From: Bradyrhizobium vignae
GTDB taxonomy: Bacteria > Pseudomonadota > Alphaproteobacteria > Rhizobiales > Xanthobacteraceae
Reading direction: 5' to 3'
NCBI RefSeq assembly: GCF_004114425.1
Contig: NZ_RDQF01000001.1
Span: 62,001-126,000, forward strand
DNA: 64,000 nt
Of the stretch, positions 1 to 7,881 are shown piece after piece; the first letter of the stretch is position 1; the number at the start of each line of letters is the position of its first letter. The translations under genes and the position numbers were made by a program. The notes below the pieces were generated by a model. It ran no database searches. It was not told the DNA's origin and saw only the letters and a program-made list of their open reading frames with translations.

Positions 1-718
1 CCGAGCAGTCGCGCTCGCCGAGATGGATCGCATTGCCGTGGCTGTCGCCGAACACCTGGATCTCGATGTGCCGGGGATTCTGGATGGCGCGTTCGAGGAT
101 CACGGTGGGATCGCCGAACGCCGCCTTCGCCTCGGAACGCGCACTGCGCAGCGCATCGGGAAACGAGGCCGCATCGGTGACTAGCCGCATGCCGCGGCCG
201 CCGCCACCCGCGACCGCCTTGATCATCACAGGGAAGCCGATCTTTCCGGCTTCCGCGAGCATGACTTCGTCGCCCTGCTCAGTGCCCTGATAGCCGGGGA
301 CGATGGGTACGCCGGCCTTCTTCATGATCTCCTTGGCGCCGGCCTTGTTGCCCATCGCCTCGATCGCCTGCGGCGAAGGGCCGATGAAGACGAGGCCGGC
401 ATCCTTGCAGGCGCGCGCGAACTCCTCGTTCTCGGCGAGGAAGCCGTAGCCGGGGTGAACGGCATCGGCGCCGCTCGCCTTCGCCGCGGCAATGATCGCG
501 GGGATGTTGAGATAGGATTGCACCGGCAAGGCTTCACCGATGCGCACGGCCTGGTCGGCCTGGTGCACGTGGAGGGCATCGCGATCGGCATCCGAGTGGA
601 CCGCGACGACGCTCAAGCCCAAGCGCCGCGCACTGCGCATCACGCGCAATGCGATCTCGCCGCGATTGGCGACCAAAACCTTGAAGAACGGGCGGTGCAG
701 CACTGATCCGTTCCTCAT
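1..718 (-). CDS. acyl-CoA carboxylase biotin carboxylase subunit (N-terminal part, runs off left edge)
   Basis: Catalyses ATP-dependent carboxylation of biotin, the first half-reaction of a biotin-dependent acyl-CoA carboxylase. The visible 239 residues show the biotin carboxylase N-domain (FKVLVANRGEIALRVMRSA, residues 12-30, and HPGYGFLAEN, 88-97) and the start of the ATP-grasp domain with its Gly-rich loop (KAVAGGGGRGMR, about 167-178) and IQVFGDSHGN before the window ends. The ATG overlaps the TGA of the upstream carboxyltransferase gene (ATGA), which fixes the start and implies translational coupling. The biotin-carrier part should lie beyond the window. Substrate (methylcrotonyl-, geranyl-, propionyl-CoA or other) cannot be told from this part. 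Confidence 0.93.
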   Translation of the reverse strand, partial: MRNGSVLHRPFFKVLVANRGEIALRVMRSARRLGLSVVAVHSDADRDALHVHQADQAVRIGEALPVQSYLNIPAIIAAAKASGADAVHPGYGFLAENEEFARACKDAGLVFIGPSPQAIEAMGNKAGAKEIMKKAGVPIVPGYQGTEQGDEVMLAEAGKIGFPVMIKAVAGGGGRGMRLVTDAASFPDALRSARSEAKAAFGDPTVILERAIQNPRHIEIQVFGDSHGNAIHLGERDCS

Positions 719-2331
719 GGGCGGGCCACCGAGAATTGCATGCGCTGGGGCGTGCGTGCGTCGCCTTCGCGGCAGACCGCGAGCACCTCCGACAATACCG
801 CGCGGGTATCGCGCGGATCGATCACGCCGTCGTCGAGCACGCGCGCGCTGGTCGAGAACACGTCCATCTGGCCGTCGAACACGCCGATGATCTCGGCCTT
901 CATGGCGTCGAGCCTGTCCTTTTCGATCGGCTTGCCGCGCCGGGCTGCGGCGGCTTCCGTCACGATCGCCATGGTTTCGGCGGCCTGCTCGCCGCCCATC
1001 ACTGCGGTCTTGGCATTGGGCCAGGAAAAGCAGAAGCGCGGATGGAAACCGCGGCCGCACATGCCGTAATTGCCGGCGCCGAACGAGGCGCCGCAATAGA
1101 TGGTGATCTGCGGCACCGTCGCCGAGGTCACGGCCTGGATCATCTTCGAGCCGTGCTTGATCATGCCGGCTTCTTCATAAGATCTGCCCACCATGTAGCC
1201 GGTGGTGTTGTTGAGATAGAGCAGCGGCGTGCGGGTCTGGCAGCAAGCCTGGATGAAATGCGTCGCCTTGTTGGCACCGGCGGGATCGAGCGGCCCGTTG
1301 TTGGTGATGATGCCGATCGCCTGCCCCTCGATGCGGGCGTGGCCGCAGACCGTAGCCGGGCCATAATTCGGCGCCATCTCGGTGAAATCGGAATCGTCGA
1401 CGATGCGGGCGATCACCTGCTTCATGTCGACCGGCCGCTTGTGGTCCATCGGCATGATGCCGAGCAGCTCGTCCTGATCGTAGCGCGGCGGCTTGAACTC
1501 TGGAGCCGCCCTGCCCGGCCGCTCCCATTCCATCGCCGCCATGATCTCGCGGGCAATGCGCAAGGCATCGCGGTCGTCCTCGGCGAGATAATCGCCGAGG
1601 CCGGAGATTTGCGTATGCATCTCGGCGCCGCCGAGCTCCTCCTCGGTCGCGATCTCGCCGGTCGCGGCTTTCAGCAGCGGTGGCCCGGCAAGGAAGGCGC
1701 GGGTACGGCCACGCACCATGACGATGTAATCGGATAGGCCGGTCTGATAGGCACCGCCCGCGGTGGAGGAGCCGTGCGTGACGGTGACGACCGGCAGCCC
1801 TGCCGCCGACAGCCGTGCCAGATTGCGAAAGATGTTGCCGCCGCGGACAAAATCCTCGACGCGGTAGCGCAGCAGATTGGCGCCGGCACTTTCGACGAGC
1901 TGGACATAAGGCAGCTTGTTCTCCAGCGCGAGCTCCTGCACCCGCAGTGTCTTGTCGAGGCCGTAAGGCTGCAGCGCGCCGGCGTCGATGCCGGAATCAC
2001 TGGCGCTGACCATGCAGCGGATGCCCGAGACGAAGCCGATGCCGGCAATGACGCCGCCGCCGGGCACGCTCTTGTTGGGATCCGGCACGTCGAACATGTA
2101 GCCGGCGAGCGTCGACAGCTCGATGAAGGGCGCACCGGGATCGAGCACCAGCGCGACGCGCTCGCGCGGCAGCAGCTGGCCGCGCTTGTGGAAGCGGTCC
2201 TTCGCTGCAGCCGATGCGGCCCGAGTGCGCTGTTCGAGCGCGCGCATGCGGTCGATCAGCGCAAGCATGCCGTCGCGGTTGGCGAGGTAGGCGGCGCCGC
2301 CGGGGGAAATGGTGTTTTCGAGAATGGACAT
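715..2331 (-). CDS. acyl-CoA carboxylase carboxyltransferase (beta) subunit
   Basis: Transfers the carboxyl group from carboxybiotin to an acyl-CoA. 538 residues, the usual length for methylcrotonyl/geranyl/propionyl-CoA carboxylase beta chains, with both crotonase-like halves of the carboxyl_trans fold. The N-half has THGSSTAGGAYQTGLSDY; the C-half has NNTTGYMVG and CGASFGAGNYGMCGRGF, the Gly-rich oxyanion-loop regions. I prefer the start MSILENTISPGG: a reading frame continues 32 codons upstream, but that stretch (RAKRSNPESLRG...) is the translation of an extragenic palindromic repeat. The stop overlaps the biotin carboxylase start. Neighbouring acyl-CoA dehydrogenases and a BKACE enzyme suggest branched-chain or isoprenoid acyl-CoA catabolism; the exact substrate is inference. 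Confidence 0.92.
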   Translation of the reverse strand: MSILENTISPGGAAYLANRDGMLALIDRMRALEQRTRAASAAAKDRFHKRGQLLPRERVALVLDPGAPFIELSTLAGYMFDVPDPNKSVPGGGVIAGIGFVSGIRCMVSASDSGIDAGALQPYGLDKTLRVQELALENKLPYVQLVESAGANLLRYRVEDFVRGGNIFRNLARLSAAGLPVVTVTHGSSTAGGAYQTGLSDYIVMVRGRTRAFLAGPPLLKAATGEIATEEELGGAEMHTQISGLGDYLAEDDRDALRIAREIMAAMEWERPGRAAPEFKPPRYDQDELLGIMPMDHKRPVDMKQVIARIVDDSDFTEMAPNYGPATVCGHARIEGQAIGIITNNGPLDPAGANKATHFIQACCQTRTPLLYLNNTTGYMVGRSYEEAGMIKHGSKMIQAVTSATVPQITIYCGASFGAGNYGMCGRGFHPRFCFSWPNAKTAVMGGEQAAETMAIVTEAAAARRGKPIEKDRLDAMKAEIIGVFDGQMDVFSTSARVLDDGVIDPRDTRAVLSEVLAVCREGDARTPQRMQFSVARP

Positions 2332-2346
2332 GACTCTATCCTGCTC

Positions 2347-2431
2347 GTCATTGCGAGGAGCGAAGCGACGAAGCAAATCCAGACTATTTCCGCGGAGAGA
2401 TTCTGGATTGCTTCGCTTCGCTCGCAATGAC
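2347..2431. repeat. extragenic palindromic repeat (GTCATTGCGAG family), long form
   Basis: An 85-bp imperfect inverted repeat with outer arms GTCATTGCGAGGAGCGAAGC and GCTTCGCTCGCAATGAC. It lies between the carboxyltransferase gene and the BKACE gene. Related copies are at 14206-14239 and 34079-34156, and a collapsed core is at 55552-55569. When translated, this family gives CHERSEAIQ-like peptides that falsely extend gene starts. Confidence 0.9.
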
Positions 2432-2445
2432 GGGTGAGGCGATAC

Positions 2446-3312
2446 CTACCTGTTCGTCCCAAAGATCTTCCGCGCCTCGGCCGGGCTGGCGATATCGCGG
2501 CCGGCGCGCCGCGCACAGGCGGCGACCGCTTCGATGAGCTGACCGTTCGACGTCACCTTCTTGCCGTCGGCGAGATAGAAGGTGTCCTCCAGCCCGGTGC
2601 GCAAGTGACCGCCGAGCTCGGCGCAGCGCTGATGCAGCGGCCAGATCTCTTCGCGGCCGATGGCGGTGACCTGCCAATGCGCCTCGGGGCGTTTCAGCTT
2701 CAACAGGATCGGCAGCAGCTCGGGATCAGCCGGCATGCCGGAGGCGACACCCATCACGAAATTGTATTCGAGCGGGCCCTTGTACATGCCGACCTGGGTG
2801 TACATGCCGACACAGCGGACAATACCAACGTCGAAACATTCGAACTCGGGGATGGTGCCGACCGCGTTCATGATGTCGAGATAGTCCTTCACCTTCTCGA
2901 CCGCGTTGTCGAACATCATCGGCGGCCAGGCCCAGGTGTTGTCGGCCTTCACCTTCAGATAGTTCAGCGAACCGGCGTTGCAGGCGGCGATCTCCGGTTT
3001 TGTCTCACGGATACAGTCGAGCGCGCCGGAGTAGTTCGGCCCTGATACGCCCGAGGTGTGGTTGATGATGACGCCGGGACAGGCCTCGCGGATCGCCTGC
3101 TGGATCTCCTTGCTGACCGTGACCTCCCAGGACGGCAGATGCCCCTTGCCCGGCGCCTGCTGGCGCAGATGGATGTGCATGATGGACGCGCCGGCCTCGA
3201 AGGCAGCCTTGGCCTCGCGCGCCATCTGTTCGGGCGTCACGGGCACGTTGTGCTGCTTCGGATCGGTGAGCACGCCGTTCAGCGCGCAGGTGATGACGGC
3301 CTTGTCGCTCAT
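2446..3312 (-). CDS. BKACE family beta-keto acid cleavage enzyme (3-keto-5-aminohexanoate cleavage-like, DUF849)
   Basis: Family members condense a beta-keto acid with acetyl-CoA and split it into acetoacetate and a CoA ester, using a divalent metal. 288 residues, as expected for the TIM-barrel family. The metal-binding HIHLR motif is at residues 46-50 (His46 and His48, the same numbers as in characterised Kce) and INHTSG is near 84-89; the acidic ligand is probably Glu242 in GLEDTFYL. ATG MSDKAVITCA is preferred over an upstream GTG six codons earlier; neither has a strong Shine-Dalgarno. It sits upstream of the carboxylase genes on the same strand, separated by a repeat. Substrate specificity cannot be read from sequence. 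Confidence 0.88.
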   Translation of the reverse strand: MSDKAVITCALNGVLTDPKQHNVPVTPEQMAREAKAAFEAGASIMHIHLRQQAPGKGHLPSWEVTVSKEIQQAIREACPGVIINHTSGVSGPNYSGALDCIRETKPEIAACNAGSLNYLKVKADNTWAWPPMMFDNAVEKVKDYLDIMNAVGTIPEFECFDVGIVRCVGMYTQVGMYKGPLEYNFVMGVASGMPADPELLPILLKLKRPEAHWQVTAIGREEIWPLHQRCAELGGHLRTGLEDTFYLADGKKVTSNGQLIEAVAACARRAGRDIASPAEARKIFGTNR

Positions 3313-3410
3313 GCCAAAAGTGTCTCGCACGTTGGGAATTCAACGGTTGCGATCATGTGACGCGCGACATGCGGCTTCTTGCGCGGAGAAGCTGGAAAAA
3401 ACGAGGAATC

Positions 3411-3501
3411 GTAGGGCGGGCAAAGGCGCTCTTGCGCCGTGCCCACCACATTTCGGTGTTTGGAAAAGATGATGGGCATGCTTCCGCTTTGCCCATCCTA
3501 C
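3411..3501. repeat. extragenic inverted repeat (GTAGGGCGGG family)
   Basis: Imperfect palindrome beginning GTAGGGCGGGCAAAGGCGC and ending GCTTTGCCCATCCTACG, between the AraC-type gene and the BKACE gene. The same family occurs at about 46554-46642 and, as a near-perfect version, at 62031-62110. Confidence 0.75.
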
Positions 3502-3511
3502 GAGAGCAGCG

Positions 3512-4312
3512 CTAGCTTGCCTCCGCCATCCGCACCGTCTCGGTGCTGCGGTAGATCGCGAGGTCGCGCGAGCCGACGAAGATCGCGCGCGGCTTCAGGC
3601 CGTAGAAGCGGCGGATCGAATGGCTGAAATGGGTGCTGTCGGGATAGCCGATGTCCTGCGCGAGATGGGCGAGGTTGAGGTCCTGGTTGGCGAAGTGCAG
3701 CAGATGCCGCGCACGCTTCCAGGCACGGAACGAGCGGAACGAGATGCCGGTCTCTTCCTTGAACAGATGCAGGAAGCGCGAGGCGGAGAGGCCTGCTTCG
3801 GCTGCGCAGGTATCCGCCGTCACCGGCTCGCCGGAGAAGCGCTCGATGCGGGCGACGGCGCGCATCACACGCGGATCGAGCACGCGGCGCGGCAACGCTT
3901 CGCCAAAGCACATCTCGTCGAATTCGGCGGTGGTGATGTCGCCGTAGCGGCGCCGGCGCAGCAACGCGTAGGCGGCAAGGATCTTGCGGGCATAGCCGGC
4001 CCGATCGGGTCCGGTCAGCCGTGCGGCCAAAGCCTCGATCACGCCATCCGGCATGCTTTCCGGCTCGAGGGTCACGCTGATCACGGTGCGGTAGTCGCTG
4101 GCAATGGAATGCCGCTGGTTCGGCAGGGTGACGAGCAGTTCGCCGGTGGAGAGGACGTCGTCGATCGTCAGGTGCAGATTGCCCTTCACCGCCACATAGA
4201 CGTGGCAGCAGCCAGGCGTCCTCTTGCGGGGGCGGCCCAGTAGGCCGGCATAGAATACCCGCTCCGGCGTGATCAGCATCAGATGGTCGGATTCGCGACC
4301 TTTATCTTCCAT
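3512..4312 (-). CDS. AraC family transcriptional regulator
   Basis: 266-residue DNA-binding regulator. The C-terminal AraC/XylS double helix-turn-helix spans about residues 155-255 (AAEAGLSASRFLHLFKEETG, then LAHLAQDIGYPDSTHFSHSI and RRFYGLKP). The N-terminal part, about residues 10-100, looks like a small cupin-type sensing domain (VYVAVKGNLHLTIDD...LVTLPNQRH). It is embedded in the acyl-CoA catabolic genes on the same strand, upstream of the BKACE/carboxylase genes, so it may control them; that is inference. The start ATG is at 4312, directly after a typical gap from the GST gene. Confidence 0.92.
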   Translation of the reverse strand: MEDKGRESDHLMLITPERVFYAGLLGRPRKRTPGCCHVYVAVKGNLHLTIDDVLSTGELLVTLPNQRHSIASDYRTVISVTLEPESMPDGVIEALAARLTGPDRAGYARKILAAYALLRRRRYGDITTAEFDEMCFGEALPRRVLDPRVMRAVARIERFSGEPVTADTCAAEAGLSASRFLHLFKEETGISFRSFRAWKRARHLLHFANQDLNLAHLAQDIGYPDSTHFSHSIRRFYGLKPRAIFVGSRDLAIYRSTETVRMAEAS

Positions 4313-4416
4313 TGGGGTCCTCCTCGCGCGGCTCTCTGGCCGCTGCGGACGGAGGTCACCTTAGCGGAAATTTGGGCGCTGTCACGATAGGATAGCGCTG
4401 TCATGGAAACAGCGCC

Positions 4417-4516
4417 GTCGTTCCGGGGCGGTCCATTGGACCGAACCCGGAACCTCCAGGATTCTCAGGCGCAACGGCGCACCGGAGTTCGATGCTTCGC
4501 ATCGCCCCGGAACGAC
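4417..4516. repeat. extragenic palindromic repeat (GTCGTTCCGGGGC family)
   Basis: About 100 bp with arms GTCGTTCCGGGGC and GCCCCGGAACGAC enclosing GC-rich spacer DNA. It fills most of the gap between the GST and AraC genes. A sister copy is at 6350-6468 and a short form at 30848-30880. Confidence 0.85.
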
Positions 4517-4520
4517 AATC

Positions 4521-5174
4521 TCAACGCACGCGTGGTGCAACATTCTGCTCGTTTCCGGCCTTTTGCTCAGCAGCAACCGCGCGCCTGAAGCCGTCGCGCT
4601 GCTGCAGGCGCGCCCAATAGGCCGCGACATTTGGCCCAAAATCCTTGGCGAGACCGATGCTGTGGGCGAGGCGCAGCGCATAACCGATGACAATGTCAGC
4701 GGCAGTGAAGCGGCCCGCGCACAAGTTTTCGGCATTGGCCGTGGCGGCCTCGACCGCGCGCAGTCTGCCCAGGAACCATTTTGCGTAATCGGTGGCGACC
4801 TGCGGGTTGCGCCGCTCCTCCGGTTCGAGTTGGGTGTATCTGAGCACCAGCGTTTGCGGGAAGGTTAACGTGGCGTCGCTGAAATACATCCAGTTCAGGA
4901 ACGTGCCATAGGCGGGATCTTCCGGTCCCACCATCAGCGGCGTCGGGCCGTATGTGATGCCGAGATAATGGCAGATGCCGGAGGATTCGGTCATCCGCGT
5001 CTCGCCGTCGATCAGGAAGGGGATGGTCCCGAGCGGATTGAGCGCAAGATAATCCTTGGCGAACACCCGCGGCGGGAACGGCAGCATCTTCAATTCATAG
5101 GGCAGCCCCATCTCCTCCAGCATCCAGAGCGGGCGGAACGAGCGCGCGGCATCGCAGTGGTAGAGTGTGATCAT
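4521..5174 (-). CDS. glutathione S-transferase family protein
   Basis: 217 residues, normal GST size. The N-terminal thioredoxin-like domain opens with ITLYHCDAARSFRPLWMLEE and carries the cis-Pro/glutathione-binding segment LGTIPFLIDGETRMTESSGI; the rest is the all-helical C-domain. Start ATG overlaps by one base the TGA of the upstream acyl-CoA dehydrogenase (TGATG), so the two are translationally coupled. A longer frame exists upstream but is inside the dehydrogenase gene. Likely role: conjugation or isomerisation of a reactive catabolic intermediate, or general detoxification; substrate unknown. Confidence 0.9.
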   Translation of the reverse strand: MITLYHCDAARSFRPLWMLEEMGLPYELKMLPFPPRVFAKDYLALNPLGTIPFLIDGETRMTESSGICHYLGITYGPTPLMVGPEDPAYGTFLNWMYFSDATLTFPQTLVLRYTQLEPEERRNPQVATDYAKWFLGRLRAVEAATANAENLCAGRFTAADIVIGYALRLAHSIGLAKDFGPNVAAYWARLQQRDGFRRAVAAEQKAGNEQNVAPRVR

Positions 5175-6337
5175 CAAGCACTTCCTTTGCTGCCGGGCAG
5201 CGTGCCCATCATCTTGCACAGGACCATCAGCATGACCTCGTCGGCACCACCGCCGATCGAGGTCAGGCGGCTGTCGCGATAGGCGCGGCTGACCGGCGTC
5301 TCGTTGGTAAAGCCCATTCCGCCCCAATATTGCAAGCAGGCGTCAGTGAGCTCGCGGCCGAGCCGGCCAGCCTTCAGCTTGGCCATGGTCGCGAGCCGCG
5401 TCACGTCCTCGCCCGCGACCAGCTGCTCGCCCGCGCGATAGATCAGCGCGCGCAGCAGCTCGACCTCGGTCTGCATCTCCGCAAGCTTGAAATGGACGAC
5501 CTGGTTGTCGAGGATCGACTTGCCGAAAGCCTGGCGATTGCGGGTGTACTCTATGGTCTGATCGATGATGTATTCGTGCGCCTTCAGGCAGGCCGCGGCA
5601 CCCCAGAGCCGCTCCTCCTGGAACTGGATCATCTGGTAGGTGAAGCCTTTGCCCTCCTCACCGATCCGGTTGCGCTTGGGCACGCGGACATTATCGAAGA
5701 AGATCTGCGCGGTGTCGGACGAGCGCATGCCCATCTTGTCGAGCTTTCGCGCGACAGTGACGCCCTTGCTCTTCATGGGGACGCAGATCAGAGACTTGTT
5801 GCGGTGAACCGGCCCGTCGCCGGTGTTGGCGAGCAGGCAGATCCAGTCGGCCTGCGTGCCGTTGGTGATCCACATCTTGCCGCCATTGATGACGTAATCG
5901 TCGCCGTCGGAACGCGCCTGAGTCTTGATCGAGGCGACGTCGGAGCCGGCGCCCGGCTCGGAAACGCCGATGCAGGCGACGAAATCGCCCGAGATCGACG
6001 GCGGCAGAAACTCGCGCCGCACCTCGTCCGAGCCGAACCGCGCCAGCGCGGGCGTCGCCATATCGGTCTGCACCCCGATCGCCATCGGCACACCGCCGCA
6101 GGTGATGGCGCCGAGCTCCTCGGCCATCATCAGCGCGTAGGAGTAGTCGAGGCCGGAACCGCCGAACTCGACCGGCTTGTTCAGGCCGAGGAAGCCGAGG
6201 CTACCCATCTTCTTGAACAGCTCGTGCGCCGGGAAGATGTCGGCCTTCTCCCATTCGTCGACATGAGGATTGATCTCGTTCGCGATGAATTTTTGCAGGG
6301 AACGGCGGATGTCGTCGTGGTCGGCGGTGAATAGCAT
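5174..6337 (-). CDS. acyl-CoA dehydrogenase
   Basis: FAD-dependent alpha,beta-dehydrogenation of an acyl-CoA. 387 residues, the standard length. Helical N-domain (residues 1-120), mid beta-domain with the signature CIGVSEPGAGSDVASIKT and YVINGGKMWITNGTQADW, and C-terminal helical domain with the FAD/CoA region RNRQAFGKSILDNQ and YWGGMGFTNETPVSRAYRD. The C-terminus carries SIGGGADEVM. It lies downstream of a second acyl-CoA dehydrogenase and is coupled to the GST gene, so it probably belongs to one operon for side-chain beta-oxidation. Chain-length preference is not decidable here. Confidence 0.94.
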   Translation of the reverse strand: MLFTADHDDIRRSLQKFIANEINPHVDEWEKADIFPAHELFKKMGSLGFLGLNKPVEFGGSGLDYSYALMMAEELGAITCGGVPMAIGVQTDMATPALARFGSDEVRREFLPPSISGDFVACIGVSEPGAGSDVASIKTQARSDGDDYVINGGKMWITNGTQADWICLLANTGDGPVHRNKSLICVPMKSKGVTVARKLDKMGMRSSDTAQIFFDNVRVPKRNRIGEEGKGFTYQMIQFQEERLWGAAACLKAHEYIIDQTIEYTRNRQAFGKSILDNQVVHFKLAEMQTEVELLRALIYRAGEQLVAGEDVTRLATMAKLKAGRLGRELTDACLQYWGGMGFTNETPVSRAYRDSRLTSIGGGADEVMLMVLCKMMGTLPGSKGSA

Positions 6338-6349
6338 TCTTTCCCCTTT

Positions 6350-6468
6350 GTCATTCCGGGGCGCGCGAAGCGCGAACCCGGAATCCAGAGACTAGGTCCT
6401 ACAAGATCGAGATCGCAGGTGCGCAAGAGCGCACCATAGTTCGACGCTTCGCGTCGCCCCGGAATGAC
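6350..6468. repeat. extragenic palindromic repeat (GTCATTCCGGGGC family)
   Basis: Inverted repeat with arms GTCATTCCGGGGCGCGC and GCGTCGCCCCGGAATGAC filling the gap between the two acyl-CoA dehydrogenase genes. Sister of the copy at 4417-4516. Confidence 0.85.
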
Positions 6469-6476
6469 GGTGAGGG

Positions 6477-7613
6477 TCACAACCCCATCTGCCTTGACGC
6501 CAGATCCTTCATGATCTCCTCGGTGCCGCCGCCGATGGCGTTGACCTTGACCTCGCGGTAGATGCGCTCGGCCTTGATGCCGCGCATGAAGCCGGCGCCG
6601 CCGAAGATCTGCACGGCCTCGGAGGCGCAGAACGCCATGGTCTGCGTCGCCTGGTTCTTCATCATGCAGATTTCGGCGACCGGGCTTTCGCCCTGCTCGA
6701 GCCGCCAGGCCAGCATTTCCAGCATCGCTTGGGAAGCGGCGACCTTCTGCGCCATGTCGACGATCTTGTGCCTGATGACCTGGTGCTGCGCGAGCGGCTT
6801 GCCGAAGGTGTTGCGCTCCTTGGCATAGGCGATCGCCTCGTCGAGGCAGACACGCGCGAAGGCGGTGCAGCTCGCCGCCATGCCCATGCGCTCGCTGTTG
6901 AAATTCTGCATGATGATCTTGAAGCCGTGCCCCTCCTCGCCGATCAGGTTCTCGGCCGGTACGCGGCATTCGTCGAAATGCAAGGTCGCGGTGTCGGAGG
7001 CCCACCAGCCCATCTTCTTCAGCTTCGTCCGCGACAGGCCGGGCGTGTCGCCCTCGATCAGGAGCAGGCTGACGCCGCCGGCGCCCTCGCCGCCGGTGCG
7101 CACGGCAACAGTCAGGTAATCGGCGCGCATCCCGGAGGTGATGAACGTCTTCTCGCCGCTCACGACGTAGTGATCGCCGTCGCGGCGCGCCCGCGTCCGG
7201 AGGTTTGCAACGTCCGAGCCGCCGCCCGGCTCGGTGATCGCAAGCGCGGAGATCTTCTCGCCTGACAGCACCTGCGGCAGCACACGTGCCTTCACCTCGG
7301 GCCGCGCCGCACGCGCGATCGGCGGCGATCCAATCGTATGACTCATCAAGCTGGCGCTGATATCGCCGGCGCCGGCTTGCGCCAGCTCTTGGCTGGCCAC
7401 GATCTTCATGAACTGGTCGGCGGCGATCCCGCCATATTCCTCGGGAAATCCGAGCCCCAACAGACCGATCTCGGCCGCTTTGTGGTAGAGCGCGCGCGGG
7501 AATTCGCCGGCCTCGTCCCACTCGTGGGCGAAGGGCGTGATCTCCTTCTCGACGAAGCGGCGCATGACGCCGCGGAAGGCGTCATGCTCGGCGGTATAGA
7601 ACGGACTCTTCAT
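6477..7613 (-). CDS. acyl-CoA dehydrogenase
   Basis: 378-residue flavoprotein of the acyl-CoA dehydrogenase family, clearly distinct from its neighbour. Motifs: ALAITEPGGGSDVANLRTRA and YVVSGEKTFITSGMRADYLT (FAD/acyl binding), RNTFGKPLAQHQ, and the C-terminal IFGGAGFMRGIKAERIYREV with NAIGGGTEEIMKDLA. The start is taken as MKSPFYTAEHDAFRG, where the family N-terminus begins; the frame stays open for 92 more codons upstream, but that part has no family resemblance. Divergent from the acyl-CoA ligase gene, sharing a 268-bp intergenic region. Confidence 0.93.
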   Translation of the reverse strand: MKSPFYTAEHDAFRGVMRRFVEKEITPFAHEWDEAGEFPRALYHKAAEIGLLGLGFPEEYGGIAADQFMKIVASQELAQAGAGDISASLMSHTIGSPPIARAARPEVKARVLPQVLSGEKISALAITEPGGGSDVANLRTRARRDGDHYVVSGEKTFITSGMRADYLTVAVRTGGEGAGGVSLLLIEGDTPGLSRTKLKKMGWWASDTATLHFDECRVPAENLIGEEGHGFKIIMQNFNSERMGMAASCTAFARVCLDEAIAYAKERNTFGKPLAQHQVIRHKIVDMAQKVAASQAMLEMLAWRLEQGESPVAEICMMKNQATQTMAFCASEAVQIFGGAGFMRGIKAERIYREVKVNAIGGGTEEIMKDLASRQMGL

Positions 7614-7881
7614 CGCACAGGTGCCTAGTGGAGGGAATCGTCCCGACAACCATGGCCGGAACCTTGGCAGCTCACTTGCGCGGAGTGGCTGACTGGAGCC
7701 GGCGCTCCGGGCAAGGCAGCAACCTAGCCACTCAACGCAAGACGATTTTCGCCGCTCGCAGGCCAACTCTGGCGCAAAAAAGTTGCTGCACAGACTCCGG
7801 CTGGCCCCCAGGGCCACGCCGGGCATGGTGCATGGGCAACAAAGAAAAGAGGGCGCACAAGACCGCGCGAGGGAGGAATTC
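7614..7881. promoter_or_regulatory. divergent promoter region with sigma-54-like element
   Basis: 268 bp between the divergent acyl-CoA dehydrogenase and acyl-CoA ligase genes. On the plus strand, TGGCAGCTCACTTGC at 7665-7679 has the GG-N10-GC spacing of a -24/-12 sigma-54 promoter, about 190 nt before the ligase start. A strong ribosome-binding site GGAGG (7872-7876) precedes a TTG start at 7882. The promoter assignment is by motif only. Confidence 0.35.

Noticed and set aside
2332..2427. N-terminal extension of the carboxyltransferase by 32 codons
   Set aside because: The extension is translated from a palindromic repeat and is not a protein-coding sequence; similar false extensions occur at the sortase gene.
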